Below are positions 19,342 to 28,850 of a stretch of 40,501 bases of DNA, piece after piece. The stretch is from Tritrichomonas foetus (Eukaryota > Parabasalia > Tritrichomonadida > Tritrichomonadidae): assembly GCA_001839685.1 (NCBI GenBank), contig MLAK01000998.1:1-40501 (forward strand), in the 5' to 3' direction. Positions within the stretch are counted from its first letter, which is position 1. Every line of letters begins with the position of its first letter. Under the pieces are notes generated by a model. It made no database searches, was not told the origin of the DNA, and saw only the letters and a program-made list of their open reading frames with translations. The translations under genes and the position numbers were made by a program.

Positions 19342-19440
<99 letters not shown>
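19342..19440. repeat. (TTA)n microsatellite
   Basis: About 33 perfect copies of TTA/ATT run without interruption to 19440. The open frame of poly-isoleucine read through it is an artefact of the repeat. It lies about 90 bases after the Argonaute stop and before the assembly gap. Confidence 0.97.
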
Positions 19441-19623
19441 GTCATTTCAAAATTATTCGCGAATCGACGTAAAAGCATCAAATTTGATCCAGAAGTGATA
19501 ATTGCGAACTCACATTGAATATTTGTTCAAATTAGTATATTTGTTTTAATTATCATCAAAAGAATGAAATATGACTTCAGGATTTCTCAAAAAAGTTAAA
19601 AAACTTTCACAAAATGAAATTCC

Positions 19624-20094
19624 NNNNNNNNNNNNNNNNNNNNNNNNNNNNNNNNNNNNNNNNNNNNNNNNNNNNNNNNNNNNNNNNNNNNNNNNNNNNN
19701 NNNNNNNNNNNNNNNNNNNNNNNNNNNNNNNNNNNNNNNNNNNNNNNNNNNNNNNNNNNNNNNNNNNNNNNNNNNNNNNNNNNNNNNNNNNNNNNNNNNN
19801 NNNNNNNNNNNNNNNNNNNNNNNNNNNNNNNNNNNNNNNNNNNNNNNNNNNNNNNNNNNNNNNNNNNNNNNNNNNNNNNNNNNNNNNNNNNNNNNNNNNN
19901 NNNNNNNNNNNNNNNNNNNNNNNNNNNNNNNNNNNNNNNNNNNNNNNNNNNNNNNNNNNNNNNNNNNNNNNNNNNNNNNNNNNNNNNNNNNNNNNNNNNN
20001 NNNNNNNNNNNNNNNNNNNNNNNNNNNNNNNNNNNNNNNNNNNNNNNNNNNNNNNNNNNNNNNNNNNNNNNNNNNNNNNNNNNNNNNNNNNNNN
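19624..20094. other. Assembly gap (471 Ns)
   Basis: A run of N spans these positions. It replaces the 3' end of BTB-like copy B. On its left flank, the forward strand holds ATGACTTCAGGATTTC at 19571, a possible start of an unseen gene, but the evidence is only 17 codons. The true length of the gap is not known from the sequence. Confidence 0.99.
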
Positions 20095-21367
20095 AATCAA
20101 TTTCTTGACGAAGTGAATCAAAATATTCTTTTTTCATTAGTGTTGAATTTTCGGTTATTTTACTTTTGATTCGTGTGTCAATGTCTTTTCGAATTTCTGT
20201 TTTGTGATCAAAAAATGATTGCTCAAGTGTTGAAAATTTCGATTCAATTTCTTGGGTTTGTTGTTCATTTCGTGTCAAAATTTCGTTAATTTGTTGATGT
20301 TGTTCTGAAAATTTGGTGTCGAGTTCTTTATAAATTTGGTTCTTCATCTCTTCAAATCGTGTTAATTGGGATTCATATTTCTTTTCAAGTTCATGAAATA
20401 GTGTTTCTTGTCGTGATTGTAAAATTAGTTGTGNTTGTTGTTGTTNCAAAAGTCGCGAAATTATTGTTGTGGAATATTTTGGTTGAAAACAATCACAAAA
20501 TAATGGATGTGAAATTAATTTGTTAATTTCTGATTCATTCATTTCTTCATAATTTAAAAATGTCGAAAATGTTTGCAATATTGATTTTTCCTTATCTTTA
20601 TCAAAATTAATGTGATTCGCTTTTCCTTTCTTGGCATTTTCATGTTTTATAAAATCATCAAAAAGAGAAATAATGAATTCAAAAAGATGATGATGATTTG
20701 AAATAAAAAGTGATGGTGATGATAAAATTCGATATAATCTCGAATATTTCATCTTTCGTAATAAACCACTTCGATAACTTTCTTCAAAATGTTTCGCAAT
20801 AATTTCTTCTTTCTTTTCATTCAAATCTTCTTCAAAATTACCTTTATCATTTTCATCAAAATTATTCGATATAATATCTTCTGANATGGATTTGNTTGAT
20901 TTACTTGATTTGGTTGAATTAGAAATTGAATCAATAGAAATAAGGTCTTTCNCAATATGTGATAAAAATGGAACTGAATGAAGATACTTTTCAAGACTAA
21001 AATATAATTCATGATATTCATAACGTGAACTTAATTCAAAATATTCAAAAATAGTGTTTTCGTGAATTTCAAGTTCTTGACTTTTCATTGATGAAATAAA
21101 ATTTCGAAATGTTTCTGACGAATATTTGTCGGAAACATCAATTTCTTTTTGATGAAAAAGTTCAATATGTTTTCGAAAATATCGACATTTCGTAAATAAT
21201 AAACTTTTCTTCGTTTCAATTTTTTCTCCTCGATAAACTAAAAAAATTTGATCTTCTTCTTCTTCCAAATTTTCTTCTAATTTCTCTATCTTCAAAATAT
21301 TATATTGGAAATTTGGATTGTCTTTGTTTTTTTCATTATTATTCTTTTCATTCTTCTTTTTCATCAT
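20095..21367 (-). CDS. BTB/POZ-like coiled-coil protein, copy B (3' end in assembly gap)
   Basis: At least 424 codons from the paired ATG at 21367, running into the gap. The sequence matches copy A almost base for base. I count three clear differences (T/C near 20222, A/G near 20369, G/A near 20393), plus five single ambiguous bases at about 20434, 20446, 20885, 20895 and 20952. The BTB-like fold, Ser-rich linker, BACK-like helices and coiled coil are the same as in copy A. The upstream stretch has an in-frame stop and no earlier ATG, so this copy fixes the family start at the paired Met. If the gap size is right, copy B has room for about 150 more residues, the size of a discoidin domain. 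It could equally stop where copy A does, near 20054. Confidence 0.75.
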
Positions 21368-21388
21368 CTCAGAAAAATGAATTAACGG
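21368..21388 (-). promoter_or_regulatory. Conserved 5' block of copy B (CCGTTAATTCATTTTT)
   Basis: This is identical to the block before copy A, from AACGG to the start codon, and sequence identity with copy A ends within a base or two beyond it (GGTCGCC here, GGCCTCC there). The initiator-like TTCATTTTT lies about 12 bases before the ATG. Function is inferred. Confidence 0.45.
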
Positions 21389-21671
21389 TCGCCATGACTA
21401 ATTGTCATTATTTAGTACATGTATTGTTGTTCATTGAAATAGTAATGTGCATTAGATTTTTTCATTTTTTCTTTAATGTTTTTAACTTCAAATTGTGTTC
21501 TTTGTTTTATTTTGTTTTTGTTATATAAATATATATATTTAAAACTACTGAAGTGATATTTGGAATATTCCATTTTAAAACCATATTGAATCATTCAACC
21601 TTTTTACTTCAAATTCCAAACTGTTTTTATTTAACCAAAACCGAAAATTATTTCACCATTATCTACCAACA
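21389..21671. other. Divergent promoter region between copy B and the Wntless-like gene
   Basis: There is no gene here. On the forward side, TTTCACCATTATC lies about 20 bases before the ATG at 21672 and is a candidate initiator. A TATATAAA-like run near 21523-21544 is not expected to act as a TATA box, because trichomonad promoters rely on the initiator. Confidence 0.45.
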
Positions 21672-23270
21672 ATGGAAGCGCCTAATCAAGACTCCTCAGA
21701 CGAAATGATTGATATTCAAATTGAAGAATCACTTGTCCGTGAATCTTTAATGAAAATTGACACATCAAACTTCAACGAAGACGTTATTATATTAGTTTTT
21801 TATTTTTTGCTCTTGACAGTCTCCGCATTTATTGGTGGATTTAGCGCGCCTTCAGTTTTCACGACAGAATTTTCACGGCCTCTTGGCAAAGTATCCATTT
21901 TTGATATCGATCAAAATAATCTTGTTTCAATGAATCGATTTTTGTCTTATTCAGTTCAATTAACGTACGTTGGAAATAATTTTCAAATGAACAAATCACA
22001 ATTTTTTTCACCATTTCAATTATCAAATGATTATCTTGGATTTGACGATAACAATTCTTCAATAAACTTATCAATAACTTATGAAGCCAAATGTTATAAA
22101 AATAGCAAACATATTTATTCAGCCAATAAAAAATTTGATAAGTTTTCATTTCATAATCATGGTGCTGATTTTGTATTTGTTGGACTTACATTTTTCAAAG
22201 ATAATATTATTGATTATGATACAATCAAAATGCACGTTATTATTAATTTAGAATATCCAGAAACATCAATCCTTTCTCCAAGCTCCCACTTTATGAATGA
22301 GAATGACAAAACATTTAATAAAAACTTGATATTAATGAATAGAAATCAACTATTGATGGAAAACAATAATTTCGCTGATTTATATAATGTCACAATAATT
22401 TCCAAAAGTGGAAATGTCATGCACACAATTAGTCAAATTGGAATTCGTTTGATTTTTATCTTTATTCAACTTTTTATATTCCTTTACTTCTTTTCAAAAT
22501 TAAAAGTGACACAAGTTCGATTTTGGCATCTTGAACAAAAGTTAACTATTCCCCTTTTATTTATAACAATTTTATATGATAATCCATTTTATTTATTCCA
22601 GTTCACATCGCCATCATATGTTTATATGATTATGGATTCGCTTGTTTCTGCTGTTTATTCATCATATTTTCGATTCTTCATCTTAGTTTTATTTGATTCA
22701 TTGAGATATAAAAATCGAAAAACAGATACTTGCTTTTTCATACCGAAAGTTGTTTTTATTCTTCTTTTGTTTTTATCTACTGTTGTTCATAGTCTGTATG
22801 ATACTATACAATCTTTTGACTCGAGTCAACTATTAATACAATCAATGAAACAATCATTTTATATTGATAATGTTGAATACATATTGAGAATTTTCGAAGC
22901 AGTTATGTATTTCTTATATCTTATGTGGTTTGCCATTTCTGTTGCTTATGCATCTTTACAAGTTGATATTACTGAACGCTACAAGTTCAATATGTATTCT
23001 GCATCAAGTGTAACAGCTCTGATTGTGCTTGCTGTTGTTTATTATTTGTGTAACTTTATTGAGTTTTTTGAAAATAGTGCAATTTACTTTGTTGTTTCAT
23101 TTATTACTCAAAACACATTTGTGCTGTTGATGACTTTCTTCCACTGGCCTTATGAAATAATTGATAGTGCATATGATGATCCATCTAAACAAGAGGAAAA
23201 TCAAGATCGTCAAACAAACGAATTCTTCAACAATGAACCACCAATTGATGTCATGCAGCCAGAAGCTTGA
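21672..23270 (+). CDS. Wntless/TMEM181-like eight-pass membrane protein
   Basis: 532 residues. A short acidic cytosolic N-terminus precedes one membrane helix at about 39-60. A lumenal domain of about 190 residues with many N-x-S/T sites follows, then seven further helices from about 256 to 490, and an acidic cytosolic tail. The layout (one helix, beta-rich lumenal domain, seven helices) and wording such as LEQKLTIPLLFITILYDNPF and FFIPKVVFILLLFLS match the MIG-14/Wntless and TMEM181 family. Wntless is a sorting receptor that carries cargo from Golgi to surface. There is no Wnt in protists, so the cargo is unknown. The assignment is from topology and pattern and is moderate. It is not a RING protein, unlike its neighbour at 14.7 kb, despite similar topology. 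Confidence 0.6.
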   Translation: MEAPNQDSSDEMIDIQIEESLVRESLMKIDTSNFNEDVIILVFYFLLLTVSAFIGGFSAPSVFTTEFSRPLGKVSIFDIDQNNLVSMNRFLSYSVQLTYVGNNFQMNKSQFFSPFQLSNDYLGFDDNNSSINLSITYEAKCYKNSKHIYSANKKFDKFSFHNHGADFVFVGLTFFKDNIIDYDTIKMHVIINLEYPETSILSPSSHFMNENDKTFNKNLILMNRNQLLMENNNFADLYNVTIISKSGNVMHTISQIGIRLIFIFIQLFIFLYFFSKLKVTQVRFWHLEQKLTIPLLFITILYDNPFYLFQFTSPSYVYMIMDSLVSAVYSSYFRFFILVLFDSLRYKNRKTDTCFFIPKVVFILLLFLSTVVHSLYDTIQSFDSSQLLIQSMKQSFYIDNVEYILRIFEAVMYFLYLMWFAISVAYASLQVDITERYKFNMYSASSVTALIVLAVVYYLCNFIEFFENSAIYFVVSFITQNTFVLLMTFFHWPYEIIDSAYDDPSKQEENQDRQTNEFFNNEPPIDVMQPEA

Positions 23271-23651
23271 ATATTTTTATTTCAAACGAACAAAATTATT
23301 TTTATATGTATGTTAAGAAATTATGTTATTGTAATAATAAAATATGTTTTCAACACACCAAACTTTTATTTATAATTATAATTATAATTATTCATTTTAT
23401 AGGTGAATCTATAAAAGAATTTATTGTAAGTAATTACTTACAATTGGTCACAACCAGTGCATAATTAACTATTGAAGATAAAATGATTCGTTCAACTTTT
23501 TGGATAAATTTGATTACCTATAGAATTATATTCAATCTTTGCGTATCCCCCAATAGATTCAATTTTGAGTAACGACTTGACTGAAAAACTTTGGAATATT
23601 GGTGATATGACCTCTTAGATAAATTCAAAAAACAGTTAACTTTTTAAAGGG
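23271..23651. other. Spacer before the IBD gene
   Basis: No gene is supported. A TTATAATTATAATTATAATT repeat lies near 23370-23391. AACAGTTAAC lies at about 23631-23640 and is a classic Myb-type CAGTTA site, 12 bases before the IBD start. Confidence 0.45.
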
Positions 23652-24434
23652 ATGGAAACGATATATAAACTTTTTGAGAAAGATTGGTGGTCGCTTCACC
23701 ACGAGGTTGAAATGAGCAACATCGTTGGGGATGAACATGTTGAACCGCAAAATCCTCAATATTGGGATATCCTTTCAGATGAAGATAAGAAAGGATATGT
23801 AATTTTAAAGAATGAAATAAACCAAATCAATCTCAAGCGTTCACAAAAGCAGCAAGTTGAGTCTTTTCAGCGCACATTGAATATAATTCAGAGATATGCA
23901 GAAAGAAAAGATGATAATGATTGGAAAAGATTCCTTGTCTGTGGAATTTGTTGGATGGACGGCGCCATTGCTGTAAACATTCGACAATTGAAAATATTAG
24001 TCTCAAAATGTAAATCATCAATTAATGGATCACTTCAAAAGCTTGGATTTCTACCTGCACAATCACACATTGATTTGAAGTTAGTTTTGTATCCTCTGTT
24101 GCCACTAATAAAGAATGATTATAATGAATTAAGGCAATGGACTGTACGTTATAAAGGAAATATAGAAACAAATACTTTACAGTTTCCCAAAATAAGTAAT
24201 GTTCCATTGCCAATTCAAAGTTCGATTCAATCAGCAATTCCAGCTGGCATCCCACCTGCAATTCCTCCACCAATACCATCACCAGTGATCCTCACTCCAA
24301 TTACTATGGTTGCTTGTACTCCAGGAACGAAACATCCGATTCCACTGATCAAAAGTGAGCCAAAAATAGTTGAAGAAAGCAAGCCGATTGTTTATCCTTT
24401 TAAGTTTCGAAAATGTCAAAATGAAAAGAAATGA
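23652..24434 (+). CDS. Initiator-binding-domain (IBD) transcription factor, IBP39-like
   Basis: 260 residues. The IBD spans about residues 37-135. It has a start like YWDILSDEDKKGY, then KQQVESFQRTLNIIQRY, then DWKRFLVCGICWMDGAIAVN, then RQLKILVSKCKSSINGSLQKLGF. The DWKR..VCG....IAVN....L......KSSINGSLQ pattern is the signature of the family. In T. vaginalis, IBP39 uses this winged-helix domain to bind the initiator element at transcription starts and an adjoining C-domain to contact RNA polymerase II. The C-terminal half here is Pro-rich (about 197-240) and basic at the end. It does not look like the IBP39 C-domain, so this is probably a paralogue with its own regulatory role. The first 36 residues are acidic. 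Family firm, exact role inferred. Confidence 0.87.
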   Translation: METIYKLFEKDWWSLHHEVEMSNIVGDEHVEPQNPQYWDILSDEDKKGYVILKNEINQINLKRSQKQQVESFQRTLNIIQRYAERKDDNDWKRFLVCGICWMDGAIAVNIRQLKILVSKCKSSINGSLQKLGFLPAQSHIDLKLVLYPLLPLIKNDYNELRQWTVRYKGNIETNTLQFPKISNVPLPIQSSIQSAIPAGIPPAIPPPIPSPVILTPITMVACTPGTKHPIPLIKSEPKIVEESKPIVYPFKFRKCQNEKK

Positions 24435-24928
24435 AGACTTTTTTATTATCATAAAATGTCTAGTTAAAGAATAGATATAATATTCATGATCTGTGGAAGA
24501 TTGTGAATTTGATGTGAAGGTTTTTACAGGAATTCTTTAGTAGACATAGTGATGATTTAGTTTGTTCCGTTGGATTCTTTTCATTGATTGGTTTGAGAGG
24601 AAATTACATTTTGTTCATTATGTGTGTATTTTATAGTAAACTATCATAGATACATTTGTCTCTTTCTTTTTTCACGATTGTTAATCGTTGCTAAAGTGTT
24701 AATTAAATAAAAAAACATAGAAATTATTGAAAAACTTTACAAAAAAGCAGGAAAGGAAAAACTTAGGAATACTGCAAAAAAAGAAAAGTTATTCGAAATC
24801 ACCAATCAAACGAATGAAACCAAAAATAAAAGCATACAAATGATAAACAAACAAAATGAAAAACAAACAAAATGATAAACAAACAAACAAAATTCATTTA
24901 AAAGCCTTTATAAAAAATATAGTCCCTT
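24435..24928. other. Convergent spacer with AAAC-rich simple repeat
   Basis: This lies between the ends of the IBD gene and the reverse gene to its right. A simple AAACAAACAAA-type repeat with interspersed AATG lies at about 24842-24892. No gene is supported; the 61-codon open frame beginning at 24856 is repeat-derived. Confidence 0.55.
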
Positions 24929-25858
24929 TTATTGCTTTGAAAAGTCGCAAAGGAATGAAAACGGACACACCACCGGTATTTCATATGGCTTTTCCGGCAC
25001 AAGAGACGGCGCTTCATTTTTCTGCATCCTTGCAAAATTAGCTTGAAACTGCTTCGCATCTTGAATCATTTTTGCGTTTCTTTTTTGCGCTTCCAAAACG
25101 GAAGTTGCCTTCTTTTGGCTCTTTTTCATTAATGCACTAAATCTTGTTTGTAGAGTCACTTTCCGCTTTTCAACAAGATGTATTGGTAAAGTTTGCTCTT
25201 TTGCAAGCTGAACAGTTGCAATTTGGAAAGGCGATTGTTGAAATTGATCGTCGGCCGAACAAAGATCACGGACAAGACGATCTTGGAAGGACCAGAGTAG
25301 TCTTTCATGCTCCATCCTGGCTTCTGTCAAAAACTCACGACGTGAATCAACAAATTCTTGATCGATGATATTTCCATTATTATTATTGGAATTTTGTCCG
25401 TTGTTGTTGCTGCTGTTGGTATTGATATTGTTCATATTTGTATTGTTATTGTTGATAGTATTTAAATTGTTCAAATTTGATTGATTAATTACATTTCCGT
25501 TTAGATTTGAAGATAGCGATATTAGCGGCTTCGAATTTTTTGGGGCAGAGGCTGGATAGAATGGGAAAAGGAACGGCTTGAGCGAGGCGAGGCGAGGAGG
25601 ATTCATTTGGGGAGGATCAGGATCCTGTCCATATTGCAGTATTTGGTCGGAGTGTAAAAGAAGTTCGAGATTGTCGTCAACTTTCGCGAGTGATTCGGGG
25701 GCTGTTGGGTCGATCTGAAGTTCAGGCCTGTTAAATGCGGCCTTTATCTCATCTACAAGCTCGAGCACGCGTTCTGAAGATTTCTTGTTGACAAACTTGA
25801 GGGAGAAATTTGGATCGTCAACAAAAGACTTCTGCGCACTTTCTTCATTCTGCTCCAT
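24929..25858 (-). CDS. Unrecognised protein with Asn-rich linker and basic helical C-terminus
   Basis: 309 residues; I do not recognise the family. Residues 1-110 are acidic and partly helical (RVLELVDEIKAAF). Residues 113-165 are an Asn-rich linker (NNNNTNMNNINTNSSNNN). Residues 165-285 are predicted helical and strongly basic/amphipathic: RREFLTEARMEHERLLWSFQDRLVRD, then KRKVTLQTRFSALMKKSQKKATSVLEAQ and KMIQDAKQFQANFARMQ. This suggests a coiled-coil or subunit-type protein. The Asn run is a common trichomonad expansion. No membrane segment or signal peptide is visible. It could be a small subunit of a nuclear complex, but nothing in the sequence proves that. The coding frame is supported by consistent codon use outside the Asn run. 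Confidence 0.7.
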   Translation of the reverse strand: MEQNEESAQKSFVDDPNFSLKFVNKKSSERVLELVDEIKAAFNRPELQIDPTAPESLAKVDDNLELLLHSDQILQYGQDPDPPQMNPPRLASLKPFLFPFYPASAPKNSKPLISLSSNLNGNVINQSNLNNLNTINNNNTNMNNINTNSSNNNGQNSNNNNGNIIDQEFVDSRREFLTEARMEHERLLWSFQDRLVRDLCSADDQFQQSPFQIATVQLAKEQTLPIHLVEKRKVTLQTRFSALMKKSQKKATSVLEAQKRNAKMIQDAKQFQANFARMQKNEAPSLVPEKPYEIPVVCPFSFLCDFSKQ

Positions 25859-26227
25859 TTGTTGGGAATTTTTTGCAGAAATATTTTTCTTTGGGATTTT
25901 TTCAATGAAAACAAAATTTTATTTTATCTCACATGTCAGTAATAAACTATTATTATGAAATGTTATATGAAAATGATGATGATCACATTGTGGTTCTGAT
26001 TAGCGATCTATGGATTTCACATTAAATTTAATTGTTTATTTTAAAATAAGGCTAATTAAAATAAGTCCAACATTTTTTTATGTTTATATTGTTTATAGAC
26101 ATTTTTAGCCCATAAAGAACACTTTCTTGTCTATTAGCAATTCAGCCATATTTAGAGAAAAATAAAGAATATTTAATTATATTTATCTAAATTTTACAAA
26201 CAAAGGATTAATATATAATATATTGAC
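25859..26227. other. Spacer between two reverse genes
   Basis: There is no gene here, and the segment is very AT-rich. It holds the promoter of the unrecognised gene and the 3' flank of the helical-repeat gene. Confidence 0.55.
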
Positions 26228-28714
26228 TCAGAAGAAAGGTGGTATAGAAACATTTTGAGAAATTTGTGTTGCATAAGGAAGCCCTCTCAATCCAAGAGAA
26301 CCAAGAAAATGTAAATACGGCTTTCTGATTCTTGGATCTTGGTGACGTTTCAAAGAATGGTGAATTCTATCAAGATCATGATCTGAAATAAGCGCATCAT
26401 CACATTCAACCGATCTATTTAAAATAAATAAAGATGCTTCAAGTTCCAATGATGCTGCATTTCGATTATCAACTGCGAGTTGAAATTCATTTAAAATTTC
26501 TTCAAAATTATCTCCTTCATAATGAGAATCGATATTTGGGAATTCTATTATTTTATTTTTCTTTTGAAGTAATAAATTAATAGATGTAGCAATACAAAAT
26601 TTGGTCAGAAGTGGTTCTGCGTTTAAATTTTTGCCAATGAATTTAATTGCAGCTGCTCTTACTGCTGTTGGACTTGGAGAAGGTTGCAGTACTTTTTTTA
26701 AAGCTGGAATAAACAGTTTAAATTCTGTCTGTGTTAATAATAACTTACGAGCAAGTTTATATGAGTTTGGCAAATAAAAGGCACTAATTGCTAATACTTT
26801 AGATATGAACCAATATCGAAATATTGGTTTAGATAAATAATCAGAAATTTGTTGATGTAGACCAGTAGGGTTGATATTAATTAGCACAATAAAAAGCTTT
26901 AAAAACAAATTATAGTCATCACAACAACTTAATAATTTTGGAATGGAATCAAGTGGAATTTCAGATGCTAGTTTTTCATTCCAAAAATGCTTCACAAAGT
27001 CTTTCACCAAAGAAGGGCTTTGAAAATGTGGAATAAAACTAATTATTACAGAATAAAACTTATTATTCGAACAAGTTTTAGATTTAAATGCTTTTTGTGA
27101 AACATCATATATATTTAATGTTGCATTATCCGAAATAATATAGCCCTCAGGAGGAAAATCTGGAGAATTAGTCAATCTACGAACATGTGCTGATATAAAG
27201 TTAGAGTATTCTTCAAATCCATAAAATTCGGAAATTATATAAGCACAACAGATATTTTCTAATGGAGCTGGAAGTTGAGCTGCCATTGTGAGCGAATATG
27301 CATAAATAGCACAAGAAAACATAGTTTGACTTAAATAAGGAGCATTCAAAGGAAACTTACTGGTATTAATTTGATTATGACAAATGATAGAAAGTTTAGC
27401 AATTATTTTTGATGTTAAATTAATCATATTGGATATATTTTCGATTTTATTTGCAGCATTTTCGATTTTTTTATTAGTAAGAGTCGTGACAACATCAATG
27501 TACTGAGAAATATTTTGAATGTCATCATTTGATAAAATTTCTGGATGCATTCTACATTTATTAAGCAAACTTGAAACAAATTTACAAACTCCAAATGATG
27601 TTCCACTGATTGCTATTGAATTGAGAGCATCTGTTAATAAAGGAACAGTTGCACTAATATCAAGACATTCTGCACAGTCAGCTAAATATGCAAAAAATAA
27701 CGAATGCTTTTGCTCATTTCCTTTAAATGCATCAGAAAAATTGTCAATCATAGAGAAACCTCGAACATTACATAATGAGGCAGCAGCAACAATGTGAGCG
27801 CATACTTTTTCAGAAAGTACAATATTTTCAATCATTTTTTGAATTCTGTGTGCAAGAGTTTTCCGAAAATTAGGAGGAACATTTTTTAATAATGCTAAAA
27901 ATAAAGAAATTTGAAATAATGGTGATTGGAAGTGTCCATCATTTCTAGAGATTTGTGCAAGAGCTTTCGCGGTTGATGGACCTACAATAGAACAATGTTT
28001 TGATATTGCTTCAATAGTTTGTTCTTCAACAGTGATAGCATATGAATTAGAATCATACAAAAAACTAGGAATATCATCAGTCATTATTAAATAAAGACAT
28101 TGATCAGCCAATGCTGCTGCAATTGATGGATTACATCCCCATTCATCAACTGATCTTTTTAAAAAAGAAATAATTTCTTTAATTTTTCTGGATTTATAAA
28201 GATTTGTATCTGAAAGAAGCCTTAGAACTAAATCCCAATTTGGCAGCCTTCGTGAACATGGAATATTATTAATACAAAAGAGGAAAAAACACCATGTCAT
28301 ATCATAAGATAATTCTTTTATGGCTTCATTGATTAAATCCCAGTAATTTGGGGTATATTCCAAAAAGTCAGATAATGTTGATTTAATTGCTGTTTTCCCC
28401 ATAAATATGTGTGGATACTGTTGAAAAATATCAAGTATGGATACTAATATATCATATCTTGTGTCTGGACTGATTTTTATTAAATAGGAACAGGAAATGC
28501 ATTGAATTTGGAATCGTAGACGAGAAGGACTATTATCACCAGGATAAAAAATAGGAAAAATAATTTGCGTAATTCGATCAACATATTTTTGGTCTAAAGA
28601 ATTTCCATTTAATAGTTCTACAATTTCATCAAATAAAGAAAGTATATTACTGTATTCCAACAGGCGACATGACGACAAGATTTTATCAACGCATGAAGCA
28701 ATCTTGTCGCTCAT
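26228..28714 (-). CDS. Large all-helical (HEAT/ARM-like) repeat protein, function unknown
   Basis: 828 residues from the ATG at 28714; the frame runs 4 codons further to a TTG. The sequence is almost wholly short amphipathic helices of 12-20 residues, with hydrophobic spacing like HEAT/ARM solenoids (for example ILVSILDIFQQYP, then KIKEIISFLKRSVDEWG, then SNFISAHVRRLTN). No membrane segments, catalytic motifs or low-complexity insertions are seen, which is unusual next to its Asn-rich neighbours. The end (RHQDPRIRKPYLHFLGSLGLRGLP) is a HEAT-like unit. Similar layouts occur in Integrator, adaptor and cohesin-related scaffolds, but I cannot assign it to one. AATAAACG lies about 25 bases upstream on the reverse strand. 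Confidence 0.75.
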   Translation of the reverse strand: MSDKIASCVDKILSSCRLLEYSNILSLFDEIVELLNGNSLDQKYVDRITQIIFPIFYPGDNSPSRLRFQIQCISCSYLIKISPDTRYDILVSILDIFQQYPHIFMGKTAIKSTLSDFLEYTPNYWDLINEAIKELSYDMTWCFFLFCINNIPCSRRLPNWDLVLRLLSDTNLYKSRKIKEIISFLKRSVDEWGCNPSIAAALADQCLYLIMTDDIPSFLYDSNSYAITVEEQTIEAISKHCSIVGPSTAKALAQISRNDGHFQSPLFQISLFLALLKNVPPNFRKTLAHRIQKMIENIVLSEKVCAHIVAAASLCNVRGFSMIDNFSDAFKGNEQKHSLFFAYLADCAECLDISATVPLLTDALNSIAISGTSFGVCKFVSSLLNKCRMHPEILSNDDIQNISQYIDVVTTLTNKKIENAANKIENISNMINLTSKIIAKLSIICHNQINTSKFPLNAPYLSQTMFSCAIYAYSLTMAAQLPAPLENICCAYIISEFYGFEEYSNFISAHVRRLTNSPDFPPEGYIISDNATLNIYDVSQKAFKSKTCSNNKFYSVIISFIPHFQSPSLVKDFVKHFWNEKLASEIPLDSIPKLLSCCDDYNLFLKLFIVLININPTGLHQQISDYLSKPIFRYWFISKVLAISAFYLPNSYKLARKLLLTQTEFKLFIPALKKVLQPSPSPTAVRAAAIKFIGKNLNAEPLLTKFCIATSINLLLQKKNKIIEFPNIDSHYEGDNFEEILNEFQLAVDNRNAASLELEASLFILNRSVECDDALISDHDLDRIHHSLKRHQDPRIRKPYLHFLGSLGLRGLPYATQISQNVSIPPFF

Positions 28715-28850
28715 TCTGTCTTCCAAAGAGTTGGTGTACGTTTATTATTGTAATTTTCTGATGTTATTTGGTTGCTTATATGAATTTTTACTGTGATTTC
28801 TTCATAACGGAATTGAATATGAAAGATATCTCTGATTAATTTTTGACTAA

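Noticed and set aside
19250..19498. 82-codon open frame rich in isoleucine after the Argonaute gene
   Set aside because: It is read straight through the TTA microsatellite and has no protein-like sequence apart from the repeat.
19571..20116. Forward open frame starting MTSGFLKKVKKLSQNE and continuing through the gap
   Set aside because: Only 17 codons are real sequence; the remainder is N. The start is noted in the gap entry but cannot be called a gene.
14653..23270. Two membrane proteins (14.7 and 21.7 kb) with similar topology, considered as paralogues
   Set aside because: The second has no RING and its helix wording fits the Wntless/TMEM181 group; shared topology alone is not evidence of paralogy.
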